This document shows positions 1 to 7,795 of a stretch of 64,000 bases of DNA, one piece after another. Within the stretch, counting starts at the first letter, position 1. Every line of letters starts with the position of its first letter. The stretch is from positions 62,001-126,000 of the forward strand of contig NZ_JNWO01000005.1 in NCBI RefSeq assembly GCF_000716435.1, read 5' to 3'. Under the pieces are notes generated by a model. The model was not told the DNA's origin and made no database searches. It was given only the letters and a program-made list of their open reading frames with translations. Origin of the DNA: Streptomyces xylophagus. Lineage in GTDB: Bacteria; Actinomycetota; Actinomycetes; Streptomycetales; Streptomycetaceae. A program made the position numbers and the translations under genes.

Positions 1-101
1 CACCTGCTCTCCACGCTCGCAAAAGACGTACGCCGGGTGCAGCGCGGTTGCGTACGGGGCGCGCGGTGGGCAGGCGCGCGCCTCTCAGGGTCGGCCCGCG
101 T

Positions 102-200
102 GATCTCATCCGTAAGGAGGAGATTCCGTCAGCCTGGGTCCACTTTGCGTGGGACGCCGAAATGCTCCCCTCCGGGGATGCCCTCAATGCGGGGGACTGA
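102..200 (+). other. Short protein-like reading frame before the Clp-N gene, unassigned
   Basis: Read in the frame ending at the TGA of 198-200, this stretch gives a protein-like tail containing RKEEIPSAWVHFAWDAEM, unlike the Arg/Gly-rich nonsense of the other frames. A strong AAGGAGG lies at 114-120, but the only in-frame ATG (162) would leave 12 residues, and the frame further upstream looks non-coding. It could be the end of a gene that begins outside the window, a very small gene with an unusual start, or chance. I assign no function. Nothing else is recognisable in 1-101. Confidence 0.2.
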
Positions 201-212
201 TGGGGTAGGAGA

Positions 213-767
213 GTGCAACCCCGTATCCCCAGGCAGTCGACGAGCGAACAGGGAATCCACCGCGCGGACCACGATGCCAGGCTCAGTGCAGAGCTGGCGG
301 CGGTGGTCGCCGGCGCGCGCCGCCGGGCCCTGCGGGACGGGGACCGGCAGATCGACACGGCACACCTCCTGCACAGCCTCCTCGAGTCGGACCCCGAAGC
401 GCGTGCCGTCTTCGGCGACGGCCCCCAGATCGCCCGACTCCTCGGCTACCTCGTGCAACGCAGCATCGGCTACGGCCTCCGCTGGCAGGGCGCGGTCGAG
501 GACTCCGGCGCGATCCCGGTCATCCCCACGGCGGAGGGCTGGTCGCCCCTCGCGGCGGGCGCGCTGGAATACGCCTGTGAACGCGCCGAACTCCGCGGCG
601 ACGCCCTGGCCTGCGGCAGCGACCTCCTCGCCGCGATCGTCGCGGACCCGGAGTCCCGCGCCGTCGAGGTCCTCCACCGGGCCGGCATCGAGTCGCCTGA
701 AGTCCTGGTGTGGATCGAGAGCCGGTGGGACGAGTACGTCGGGGACGGGGAGACGTCCACGCCCTGA
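213..767 (+). CDS. Clp N-terminal-domain protein (no ATPase)
   Basis: The 184-residue product carries two copies of a Clp-N-like helical repeat: residues ~20-70 (motif DTAHLLHSLLES) and ~110-165 (motif LACGSDLLAAIVAD). In ClpA/ClpC this domain recognises adaptors and substrates. The ATPase modules are missing, so this is a stand-alone Clp-N protein, a type common in actinomycetes and usually annotated as Clp protease N-terminal domain protein. The start is GTG 213, which lies very close to the GGGTAGGAG before it. A slightly later start is possible, because the Clp-N homology begins only around residue 20. Its role may be as a decoy or adaptor for Clp chaperones, but that is inference. The next gene follows on the same strand after about 50 bases. 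Confidence 0.75.
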   Translation: MQPRIPRQSTSEQGIHRADHDARLSAELAAVVAGARRRALRDGDRQIDTAHLLHSLLESDPEARAVFGDGPQIARLLGYLVQRSIGYGLRWQGAVEDSGAIPVIPTAEGWSPLAAGALEYACERAELRGDALACGSDLLAAIVADPESRAVEVLHRAGIESPEVLVWIESRWDEYVGDGETSTP

Positions 768-819
768 GACAGGTGTCAACAGGGGTGACGGTCATGTCAT
801 CGCCTGTCATCATGTGGCC

Positions 820-1821
820 GTGCATACGTCTGAGAGCAGTGCGGCCGTCGGAGGCGGGAAGGGCGTCGGGCTGGGCCTTGCGCTCGGGTCCGCGTTGGCC
901 TTCGGCGGGTCCGGTGTCGCGGCGAAGCCGCTGATCGAGGCGGGCCTCGACCCCCTGGACGTGGTGTGGCTGCGGGTGGCCGGTGCCGCGCTCGTGATGC
1001 TGCCCCTCGCCGTACGTCATCGCGCGCTCGTCCGCAGCCGCCCCGCGCTGCTCCTCGGCTTCGGACTGCTCGCCGTCGCCGGTGTCCAGGCCTGCTACTT
1101 CGCCGCGATCTCCCGCATACCCGTCGGCGTCGCCCTGCTCGTGGAGTACCTCGCACCCGCCCTCGTGCTCGGCTGGGTGCGGTTCGTGCAGCGGCGTCCG
1201 GTCACCCGTGCCGCCGCGCTCGGTGTCGTCCTCGCGGCCGGCGGACTCGCCTGTGTCGTCGAGGTGTGGTCCGGCCTGAGCTTCGACGCCGTGGGACTGC
1301 TGCTCGCCCTCGGTGCCGCCTGCTGCCAGGTCGGCTACTTCGTCCTGTCCGACCAGGGCAGCGACGCCGGCGCCGAGGCCCCCGACCCGCTCGGCGTGAT
1401 CGCGTACGGCCTGCTCGTCGGCGCCCTCGTGCTGACGGCCGTGGCCCGCCCGTGGACCATGGACTGGTCCGTCCTCCGGGGCGACGCCGCCATGAACGGC
1501 ACCCTCGTCCCCGCTGTCGCCCTGCTCGCCTGGATCGTGCTGATCGCCACGGTCCTCGCGTACGTCACCGGCGTGGTCTCCGTCCGCCGTCTCTCCCCGC
1601 AGGTCGCCGGCGTCGTGGCCTGCCTCGAAGCGGTCATCGCGACCGTGCTGGCCTGGGTACTGCTCGGCGAACACCTCTCCGCACCGCAGATCATCGGCGG
1701 CGCGGTCGTCCTGCTCGGCGCGTTCATCGCCCAGTCCTCGGCCCCCACGAAGGGCTCCGAGGAGCCGGTCGCGAGCGGCGGCCCGGAACGGGAGCTCTCC
1801 GCCCGGGAGACGGCCTCCTGA
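820..1821 (+). CDS. EamA/DMT-family transporter
   Basis: The 333-residue hydrophobic protein has about ten transmembrane segments in two five-helix halves, the layout of EamA (DUF6) drug/metabolite transporters such as RhaT and YddG. The first half begins with LGLALGSALAFGGSG. The second half ends with the typical EamA closing pattern LEAVIATVLAWVLLGE. Such proteins export amino acids, nucleosides or other small metabolites; the substrate cannot be read here. The start is chosen at GTG 820 (residues MHTSESS) just before the first helix. GTG 814 is equally possible, and no clear Shine-Dalgarno sequence precedes either. The open frame extends much further upstream only as an artefact of high GC. 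The C-terminal ~35 residues are hydrophilic and cytoplasmic in character. Confidence 0.8.
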   Translation: MHTSESSAAVGGGKGVGLGLALGSALAFGGSGVAAKPLIEAGLDPLDVVWLRVAGAALVMLPLAVRHRALVRSRPALLLGFGLLAVAGVQACYFAAISRIPVGVALLVEYLAPALVLGWVRFVQRRPVTRAAALGVVLAAGGLACVVEVWSGLSFDAVGLLLALGAACCQVGYFVLSDQGSDAGAEAPDPLGVIAYGLLVGALVLTAVARPWTMDWSVLRGDAAMNGTLVPAVALLAWIVLIATVLAYVTGVVSVRRLSPQVAGVVACLEAVIATVLAWVLLGEHLSAPQIIGGAVVLLGAFIAQSSAPTKGSEEPVASGGPERELSARETAS

Positions 1822-1857
1822 GCCGCCCCCCAGCACCACTCCCTGGATCTCCCTACG

Positions 1858-2781
1858 TCAGCTCGGTCGCCGACGCGCCTGCCTCAGCTCGCGGTCGACG
1901 GCCCAGGCGTCCGCGACCGGGCCGAGGTGGCCGAGCTTGTCGGGATTGATCACCGCGCGGATGGTCTGAATCTGTCCGTCCAGCACGTCGAGGATCAGAG
2001 TGTGGAGCACCTTCCCGTCGCGGTCGCGGAAGATCGCACCCGGCTGGCCGTTCAGCTCGTGCGGCTCGAACGACACGTCGATCCGGATCAGCCACGGGAA
2101 GACGGTGCCCAGCACCCTCGCCACGTTGTCCGCCCCCATGACCGCCTTGGCCAGCTGCGGTGCCTTGCCGCCGCCGTCCCCGACGAACTGCACGTCGGCG
2201 GCCAGCAGTTCACGCAGCCCGCCCACGTCGCCGTCCTTCAGCGCGGCGAAGAACCGCGCCGCCAGCTCCTGCCGCTCCTGCCGGTCCGCCGCGAACCGCG
2301 GCCGCCCGGCCTCCATGTGCCGCCGCGCCCGTACCGCCAACTGCCGGCACGCCGCCTCCGAACGTCCCACCGCCGCGGCGATGTCCTCGAACTCGAAGGC
2401 GAACACCTCGCGCAGCACGAACACCGCCCGCTCCAGCGGGCTGAGCCGCTCCAGCATCAGCAGCGCCGCCATCGAGACCGAGTCGGCCAGATCCAACGAC
2501 CGGGCCGGATCCTGGTACGGATCACTCAGCAACGGCTCGGGAAACCACGGGCCGACGTACTCCTCCCGCCGGACCCGCGCGGACCGCAGCACGTCGACGG
2601 AGATCCGCGTCACCACGGCCGAGAGATAGGACTTGGTCGACGTGGGCCGGGTCGCGGTGCCGTCGAAGCGCAGCCACGTCTCCTGCACCGCGTCCTCGGC
2701 CTCGCCCACACTGCCCAGAATCCGATAGGCGATCGAGAACAGCAGCGGCCGCAGCTCCTCGAACTCCTCGACCTTGCTCAC
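1858..2781 (-). CDS. ECF41-type RNA polymerase sigma factor (SigJ-like)
   Basis: The 307-residue protein has sigma region 2 (residues ~8-75, with FSIAYRILGSVGEAEDAVQ), region 4 (~110-165, ending in a helix-turn-helix with IAAAVGRSEAACRQLAVRAR) and a C-terminal SnoaL/NTF2-like extension (~175-295, including LAADVQFVGDGGGK). This layout defines the ECF41 group, in which the C-terminal domain modulates the sigma factor and no classical anti-sigma factor is encoded. The start is GTG 2781, preceded by AGGGGAAGGGGA. It is the second gene of a two-gene operon after the carboxymuconolactone decarboxylase-like gene, the usual partner class of ECF41 factors. A sequence matching the ECF41 promoter stands in front of that partner, so autoregulation is expected. 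Confidence 0.92.
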   Translation of the reverse strand: MSKVEEFEELRPLLFSIAYRILGSVGEAEDAVQETWLRFDGTATRPTSTKSYLSAVVTRISVDVLRSARVRREEYVGPWFPEPLLSDPYQDPARSLDLADSVSMAALLMLERLSPLERAVFVLREVFAFEFEDIAAAVGRSEAACRQLAVRARRHMEAGRPRFAADRQERQELAARFFAALKDGDVGGLRELLAADVQFVGDGGGKAPQLAKAVMGADNVARVLGTVFPWLIRIDVSFEPHELNGQPGAIFRDRDGKVLHTLILDVLDGQIQTIRAVINPDKLGHLGPVADAWAVDRELRQARRRPS

Positions 2782-2839
2782 GCCGAATCCCCTTCCCCTG
2801 ACGGGAGTTGTGTCCCCAGCCGCATACCAACACTGCGGT

Positions 2840-3316
2840 TCAGCCGAACATCCCGGGCTCGTAGTCGCCGGCGCACGGCTGCCGGGTGATGATGTTCAGC
2901 CGGTTCACCGAGTTCATGAAGGAGACCAGGATGACCAGGGCGGTGAGCTGCTCCTCGTCGAAGTGCTTCGCCGCGTGCGCCCACACGTCGTCGCTCACCC
3001 CACCCGCCCCGTCGGCGACCCGGGTGCCTTCCTCCGCCAGCTCCAGCGCCGCCCGCTCGGCCTCGCTGAAGACCGCGGCCTCGCGCCACGCCGCGACCAG
3101 GTTCAGCCGTACCGAGGTCTCGCCCGCGGCGGCCGCCTCCTTGGTGTGCATGTCGACGCAGACGGCGCAGCCGTTGATCTGGCTCACCCGCAGCGCCACC
3201 AACTCCTGTGTCAGGTGCGGGAGTTGCGAACCCTTGAGTGTCCTGCCCACCGCCATGAACTGCTTGGCGGCCTTACCGGCGATCGGGCTGGCGAGGTAGT
3301 TCAGTCGCGCTTCCAT
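2840..3316 (-). CDS. Carboxymuconolactone decarboxylase/AhpD-like protein, ECF41 partner
   Basis: The 158-residue protein has an AhpD-like fold, with the redox motif CAVC followed by VDMHT (CxxC...H) at residues ~60-70, preceded by LVALRVSQINGC. These proteins act as alkylhydroperoxidase-like disulfide reductants or decarboxylases. The CxxC and His favour a redox role here. ATG 3316 is preceded by GAGGAG at a good spacing, so the longer open frame reaching 3385 is rejected. In the ECF41 group this family is one of the classic sigma-linked targets, along with oxidoreductases and epimerases. The sigma gene follows 58 bases downstream on the same strand. Confidence 0.9.
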   Translation of the reverse strand: MEARLNYLASPIAGKAAKQFMAVGRTLKGSQLPHLTQELVALRVSQINGCAVCVDMHTKEAAAAGETSVRLNLVAAWREAAVFSEAERAALELAEEGTRVADGAGGVSDDVWAHAAKHFDEEQLTALVILVSFMNSVNRLNIITRQPCAGDYEPGMFG

Positions 3317-3357
3317 GGCGTGCTCCTCTGCGTGGTGTCCGTCGGCTACACCCCCGA

Positions 3358-3384
3358 GACGAGACAGCCCGGCCTCCTGTGACA
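3358..3384 (-). promoter_or_regulatory. ECF41-type promoter (TGTCACA - 16 nt - CGTC)
   Basis: Read on the minus strand, TGTCACA (3384-3378) is followed after exactly 16 bases by CGTC (3361-3358), matching the reported -35/-10 signature of ECF41 promoters. It sits about 40 bases upstream of the ATG of the AhpD-like gene at 3316, which leaves a short leader with the GAGGAG ribosome site. The coincidence of sigma family, target family and promoter motif makes this a convincing autoregulated promoter. Confidence 0.8.
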
Positions 3385-3466
3385 TGAGCGAATGTGACCT
3401 GCGTCTCCCGGCAGACCGGTGCTGCCCGCAGAGGAAGTCCCCTTGTGTGAGGGGGAGTTCCGTTCT

Positions 3467-4099
3467 TCACCCCTCGCGCCGCCGCAACAAATGCTCCCGC
3501 GCCACCGCGTCCCGAGGACCACCGCGCTCCGCGAGCCCCGCCGCGATCCGGTCCTGCACCTCGGCCGACCGCTTGCCCGCGTACTTGAACTTCGCCCGCA
3601 CGCCGGTCACTTCGAGCCGCAGCACGCGAATACCGGACAACAGTCGTCCGTACGGCGCCTCGCCCGCCGCGACCGGCGCGGAGCCGCCCTCGGGCTGGAA
3701 GTGGCCGACCTGGCGGTTCAACAGGGCCGCCTTCTCCGCCGGATCGTCCACCAGGTGGGCGGTGCAGCGGAGTTGGACCGCGGCGTAGAAGCTGGTCGGC
3801 ACGCCGTGTTCCGCCGGGCCGTCCGGTTCCGCCTGCCAGGGACCGGTGACGTACACGTAGTCGTCGACGACGCTCAGCACCACCTGGGGGTTCGCCTCCA
3901 GCGATGACCACAGGGGGTTGGGGCGGGCGAGGTGGGTGATCACCTCGCCGCGGTCGGGGTCGTAGGCGAAGTGGAGCGGTTGGACGAACGGGGGTTCGCC
4001 GGGCGGGCCGTTGACGGCGAGCTGCCCGAAGTCGTGGGCGGCCAGCCAGTGTTGCCACTCGGCGTCGTCGTGAGGTGCGTCCCAGGGGTGGATGAGCAT
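3467..4099 (-). CDS. PaiB-like FMN-binding protein (split-barrel flavoprotein)
   Basis: The 210-residue protein starts MLIHPWDAP and contains the FMN-binding split-barrel pattern of the PaiB/FMN_bind_2 family: PFVQPLHFAYD, VITHLARPNPLW and VLSVVDDYVYVTG in the first half, and KFKYAGKRS near the end. PaiB was described as a regulator of sporulation and proteases in Bacillus. The biochemical role of actinobacterial members is unclear, with FMN or haem binding likely. Its ATG shares one base with the TGA of the upstream PPOX gene (TGATG), so the two are translationally coupled. The open frame continuing upstream belongs to a shadow of that gene. Confidence 0.82.
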   Translation of the reverse strand: MLIHPWDAPHDDAEWQHWLAAHDFGQLAVNGPPGEPPFVQPLHFAYDPDRGEVITHLARPNPLWSSLEANPQVVLSVVDDYVYVTGPWQAEPDGPAEHGVPTSFYAAVQLRCTAHLVDDPAEKAALLNRQVGHFQPEGGSAPVAAGEAPYGRLLSGIRVLRLEVTGVRAKFKYAGKRSAEVQDRIAAGLAERGGPRDAVAREHLLRRREG

Positions 4100-4785
4100 C
4101 ACAACGCCGCCAGGTAGTCGGGGAGTTCGATGCCGGGAGCCAGGTCGTCGTTCGGGAGCGGGGCGCCGTAGGCGGGCCGGACGGGGACGACGCCGGCCCA
4201 GTGGGGGAGGTCCAGGTCCTCGGGGTCGTCGTTCGCGCCGCCGGTGCGCAGCTTGGCGGAGACCTCGTCGAGGTCGAGGCGGATCACCATGGTGGCGGCG
4301 AGTTCCTTCTTGTTGGCGGGCCGCGAGTCCGCCGACCGGCCCGGCACGACGTGGTCGACCAGCGCGTCCAGCGCCGTCCGCTTCTCCTCGGGGTCCGTCA
4401 CCTGGTGAGCGATGCCGTGCACCACCACGGAGCGGTAGTTGATCGAGTGGTGGAAGGCGGAGCGGGCCAGCACCAGCCCGTCGACGTGCGTGACCGTCAG
4501 GCACACCGGGAGCCCGGGATCGGCCTGCCCTGTCATCCGCAGCGGACGCGCGCCCGTCGAACCGTGCACGTACAGCCGCTCGCCGACCCGCCCGTACAGC
4601 GTCGGCAGCACGACCGGCGCGCCGTCGCGGACGAAGCCGAGGTGACAGACGTAGGCCGCGTCGAGTATCGCGTGCACCAGGTCCTTGTCGTACGACGCCC
4701 GGTTCGCGGAACGCGTGGGGACGGTCCGGTCGGTCGGCGTGTAGGCGGCGGGCGGCGACGTCGGCTGTGGGGCGGTCCCCTGCAT
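4099..4785 (-). CDS. Pyridoxamine 5'-phosphate oxidase-family protein
   Basis: The 228-residue protein has a split beta-barrel flavin-binding domain (residues ~35-180), with VCHLGFVRDGAPVVLPTLYG and SINYRSVVVHG typical of the Pyridox_ox_2 (NimA-like) family. These enzymes use FMN or F420; the substrate is not deducible. It is the first gene of a two-gene operon with the PaiB-like gene and is divergent from a MocR-type regulator gene that starts 68 bases away. The MocR-PPOX arrangement recurs in actinomycetes and suggests control by a PLP-responsive regulator. The ATG 4785 start fits the family N-terminus. Confidence 0.85.
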   Translation of the reverse strand: MQGTAPQPTSPPAAYTPTDRTVPTRSANRASYDKDLVHAILDAAYVCHLGFVRDGAPVVLPTLYGRVGERLYVHGSTGARPLRMTGQADPGLPVCLTVTHVDGLVLARSAFHHSINYRSVVVHGIAHQVTDPEEKRTALDALVDHVVPGRSADSRPANKKELAATMVIRLDLDEVSAKLRTGGANDDPEDLDLPHWAGVVPVRPAYGAPLPNDDLAPGIELPDYLAAL

Positions 4786-4839
4786 GGTGCTCTCCAGTGT
4801 GCGGTGACTGTGTTCGGGCGACTGTGTTGCGAGGGATAT

Positions 4840-4851
4840 TGCACTAGTGCA
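4840..4851. promoter_or_regulatory. Perfect 12-bp palindrome between divergent PPOX and MocR genes
   Basis: TGCACTAGTGCA is a perfect palindrome placed 2 bases before the MocR ATG and about 55 bases upstream of the PPOX start. A partial further copy (GTGCTAG) follows at 4863-4869, inside the first MocR codons. MocR regulators bind paired sites in exactly such divergent spacers, so this is the best candidate operator. Its overlap with the start codon region implies autorepression. This is inferred from sequence only. Confidence 0.5.
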
Positions 4852-4853
4852 TA

Positions 4854-6194
4854 ATGCTCTTTGTGCTAGGAGGATATCGGATCGAAGGGCGACGTGCAGC
4901 AGACATTGCCGCGGACGTCGAGCGTGCGGTGGGTTCGGGTGAGCTGGAGCCCGGGCAAGTGCTGCCTCCCATGCGGGAGTTGGCGGTCGAACTGGGGGTG
5001 AACCCCAATACGGTCGCGGCCGCGTACCGGACCCTGCGGGAGCGCGGGGTCATCGAGACCGCCGGGCGCCGGGGCAGCCGGGTGCGGCCCAAGCCGGCCA
5101 CGACCGGGCGTGAGCACATCCGGATGGACGTGCCGGTGGGGGTGCGTGACGTGTCCCACGGCAACCCGGATCCGGCGCTGCTGCCCTCCCTGGCGCGGGC
5201 CTTCACCTGGGCCGCCGAGCAGTCCGACCGGGAACCGGTCCTGTACGGCGACAACCCGGTCGAGCCGGAGTTCGCCCGCTTCGCGCGCGCCGCACTGGAC
5301 GCCGACGGGGTGCCGGCGGGCCCGGTGGCCGTGGCCTCCGGCTCCCTGGACGCCGTCGAGCGTGTCCTCGCCGCCCATCTGAAGCCCGGGGACACCGTCG
5401 CCGTCGAGGACCCCGGGTGGGGCAGCCTGCTCGACCTCGTACCGGCCCTCGGACTGCGCGTGACCCCCGTCCGCGTCGACGACGAGGGACCACTCCCCGA
5501 CGACGTGCGCGCCGCGCTGGAGTCCGGCGCGCGGGCCCTGATCGTCACCGACCGGGCACAGAACCCCACCGGAGCCGTGGTGAGCGCCACGCGCGCGCGT
5601 GCCCTGCGTGCCGTGCTCCGCCGGCACCCGGAGATCCTGCTGATCGAGGACGACCACGGCCACGGCATCGTCCACCAGCCCCTGCACCCCCTGGCCGGCA
5701 CCACCCGCACCTGGGCCTTCATCCGCTCGGTCGCCAAGGCCTACGGCCCCGACCTGCGCCTCGCCGTGCTCACCGGCGACGCCGTCACCCTCGACCGCGT
5801 CCGCGGCCGCCAGCGACTCGGCCCGGGCTGGGTCAGCCGCCTGACGCAGCGGGCCGTGTCCCGCCTGTGGGCCGACGGCGCGGTGGACGCACCGGCGGTG
5901 GCAGCCGCGTACGGCGAGCGCAGGGACGCGCTGATCGCCGCGCTCGCCGAACGCGGCGTCCCGGCCCACGGCAGCAGTGGCCTCAACGTGTGGATCCCGG
6001 TACCGGACGAGACGGGCGCCGTGTCCCGCCTGCTCCACGCGGGCTGGGCCGTGGCCCCGGGCGCCCTCTTCCGACTGGGCGCAGCGCCCGGCATCCGGAT
6101 CACCGTCTCGACCCTGACGCCCGAGGAGACCGGACCATTGGCGGAAGCGATCGCTTCGGCGTGCGAGGCGGGGCCGGTTCGGGGTTATGCGTAG
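4854..6194 (+). CDS. MocR-type (GntR-aminotransferase fusion) transcriptional regulator
   Basis: The 446-residue protein has an N-terminal GntR winged helix (residues ~8-80; LPPMRELAVELGVNPNTVAAAYRTL) joined by a linker to a class I aminotransferase-like domain. The PLP lysine lies in RSVAKAYGPDLR, and other fold markers include GNPDPALLP and NPTGAV. MocR proteins sense PLP or PLP adducts and usually activate a neighbouring gene. The divergent PPOX and PaiB-like operon is the obvious target. ATG 4854 has no Shine-Dalgarno sequence before it. An AGGAGG at 4867-4872 lies inside the reading frame with no start codon after it, so initiation is probably leaderless or at GTG 4863. Confidence 0.88.
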   Translation: MLFVLGGYRIEGRRAADIAADVERAVGSGELEPGQVLPPMRELAVELGVNPNTVAAAYRTLRERGVIETAGRRGSRVRPKPATTGREHIRMDVPVGVRDVSHGNPDPALLPSLARAFTWAAEQSDREPVLYGDNPVEPEFARFARAALDADGVPAGPVAVASGSLDAVERVLAAHLKPGDTVAVEDPGWGSLLDLVPALGLRVTPVRVDDEGPLPDDVRAALESGARALIVTDRAQNPTGAVVSATRARALRAVLRRHPEILLIEDDHGHGIVHQPLHPLAGTTRTWAFIRSVAKAYGPDLRLAVLTGDAVTLDRVRGRQRLGPGWVSRLTQRAVSRLWADGAVDAPAVAAAYGERRDALIAALAERGVPAHGSSGLNVWIPVPDETGAVSRLLHAGWAVAPGALFRLGAAPGIRITVSTLTPEETGPLAEAIASACEAGPVRGYA

Positions 6195-6200
6195 CACAAG

Positions 6201-6223
6201 CGAGATCTACGCCCGGTATCTCG
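6201..6223. promoter_or_regulatory. LysR-type box (T-N11-A) in front of the LysR gene
   Basis: CGAGAT and ATCTCG form perfect 6-bp inverted arms separated by 11 bases (T6206, A6218), the classical T-N11-A recognition pattern of LysR regulators. A TAGCAT -10-like hexamer begins at 6224, immediately after it. The box therefore overlaps the probable promoter of the regulator gene itself, which suggests negative autoregulation. Confidence 0.6.
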
Positions 6224-6236
6224 TAGCATCGCTTAC

Positions 6237-7139
6237 ATGTTGAACCTGGAGCGCCTGCGTACCCTGGATGCCCTCGCCCGGCACGGCTCGGTCAGCGGTG
6301 CTGCCGAGGCGCTGCATGTGACGACCTCGGCCGTGTCGCAGCAGATGTCCAAGCTGGAGCGGGAGGTGAGCCAGCAGCTCCTCGCGAAGAACGGGCGAGG
6401 GGTGCGGCTCACGGACGCCGGCCGGCTGCTCGCGGAGCACGCGGGGCGCATCCTGTCCCAGGTCGAGCTGGCGCAGGCCGATCTGGAGGCCCAACGGGGG
6501 CAGGTGGTCGGCGAGTTGAGACTCTCCGCGTTCCCGACCGCCGCCCGCGGCCTGTTCCCCGCCGCGCTCTCCGCCCTGCGCGCCCAGCACCCCGCGCTGC
6601 GCGTCCGCTCCACGGAACTGGAGCCGGAGAGCGGTATCGCGGGAGTCGTGCGCGGCGACCTCGACCTCGCGGTCGTCCTCGACTGGTACAACAAGCCGAT
6701 GCCGCTGCCGGACGGCCTGGTGAAGGCGCCGATCCTGGACGACCCCGCCGATGTGGCGATGCCGGCCGACCATCCGCTGGCCGGGCGCGACGAGGTGGAC
6801 CTCGGGGAGTTCGCCGACGACGAGTGGATCACCTGGGCCGAGGGCGAGTTCTGTCACGAGTGGCTGATGTTCACCCTGCGCTCCCGGGGCATCGAGCCGA
6901 TCATCGGCCATCGCGCCGCCGAGACACACACCCAACTGGGCCTGGTCGCCGCCGGGTTGGGCGTGTGCGTCGCCCCTCTGCTGGGCCGCCGGCCGATGCC
7001 CGCCGGAGTCGTCACCGTCCCGCTCAAGCAGCGGGTGCGCCGACATGTGTACGTCGTCTGGCGCGCGGACGCCGACCGCCGCCCGTCCATCCGCGCGGCG
7101 GTCGAGGCGTTGCAGGCGGCGGCCGAGACTCTCACCTGA
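6237..7139 (+). CDS. LysR-family transcriptional regulator
   Basis: The 300-residue protein has the standard LysR winged helix-turn-helix at residues 1-60 (LDALARHGSVSGAAEALHVTTSAVSQQ) and a substrate-binding domain from ~85 to 295 (GELRLSAFPTAARGLFP). The effector is unknown. ATG 6237 lies 7-8 bases after the TAGCAT hexamer (6224-6229) and has no Shine-Dalgarno sequence, so the transcript is probably leaderless. The gene follows the MocR gene on the same strand but has its own promoter and operator. Adjacent candidate targets are the PPOX and isochorismatase-fold genes downstream, but the sequence does not prove a link. Confidence 0.9.
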   Translation: MLNLERLRTLDALARHGSVSGAAEALHVTTSAVSQQMSKLEREVSQQLLAKNGRGVRLTDAGRLLAEHAGRILSQVELAQADLEAQRGQVVGELRLSAFPTAARGLFPAALSALRAQHPALRVRSTELEPESGIAGVVRGDLDLAVVLDWYNKPMPLPDGLVKAPILDDPADVAMPADHPLAGRDEVDLGEFADDEWITWAEGEFCHEWLMFTLRSRGIEPIIGHRAAETHTQLGLVAAGLGVCVAPLLGRRPMPAGVVTVPLKQRVRRHVYVVWRADADRRPSIRAAVEALQAAAETLT

Positions 7140-7179
7140 GCGGAACCGGGCAGAGCAACAGCGGAAACGGGCAACTGGC

Positions 7180-7647
7180 TTACAGAGCCGCCAACTTGCG
7201 GAAGTCCCACGACGCGACCGTGTCCGGCGTCAGCCGTATCCACGCGTGCCTGCCGTCGTACGGCATCGCGTCCAGGCCGAAGTTCTTCTGCGCGAACAGC
7301 TTCTCCACGGCGACGAGTTCGGGATGCGGCTCGCCCGTGCGCGGGGCCTCGCCCACGAACTCGACGGTCCCGGACAGCTCGACGCCCCGCAGCTCGTCGT
7401 AGGCGTGCCCGCCGTCGATCACCACGGCGACGCGCGGGTCGCGGCGCAGGTCGGACCAGCGCTTGCTGCGCGTGATCGAGTAGAGCCACAACGAGGTGCC
7501 GTCCCAGGCGAACCAGAGGGGGCTGACATGCGGGGCCCCGTCCGCGGAGGCGGTCGCCACGCGGCAGGTGCTCTCGGCGGCGAGGAACTCGTCCAGTTCC
7601 TCGGGTGTCATCATGATCTTCCGGCCTCGACGCTGAGTGGCGGTCAT
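7180..7647 (-). CDS. PPOX-class flavin/F420-dependent oxidoreductase-like protein
   Basis: The 155-residue single-domain split-barrel protein contains RVATASADGAPHVSPLWFAWDG and LWLYSITRSKRWSDLRRDPRVAV, the cofactor-binding pattern of small pyridoxamine-phosphate-oxidase-like proteins; many actinobacterial members use F420. ATG 7647 is chosen because GAAGGGGAT precedes it and the family N-terminus begins here. The frame extending to 7842 crosses into the divergent gene. It converges with the LysR gene and is divergent from the isochorismatase-fold gene. Confidence 0.85.
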   Translation of the reverse strand: MTATQRRGRKIMMTPEELDEFLAAESTCRVATASADGAPHVSPLWFAWDGTSLWLYSITRSKRWSDLRRDPRVAVVIDGGHAYDELRGVELSGTVEFVGEAPRTGEPHPELVAVEKLFAQKNFGLDAMPYDGRHAWIRLTPDTVASWDFRKLAAL

Positions 7648-7795
7648 GCGATCCCCTTCGGCTACGGCACGAGCGGCGGGCAGCCGCTTCTGACGCTGCG
7701 TCAGGAAAGGGGCCGAAGGAGCGTCGGCCGTCTTCCCTCCGCACGCGATGCTCGTTACTGTCGCCCGCCCCGGCCGTCGACGACAAGGGAGAGCC

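Noticed and set aside
520..1839. Long minus-strand frame opposite the EamA gene
   Set aside because: It is Gly/Asp/Arg-rich without domains and is the reverse shadow of a clear transporter gene.
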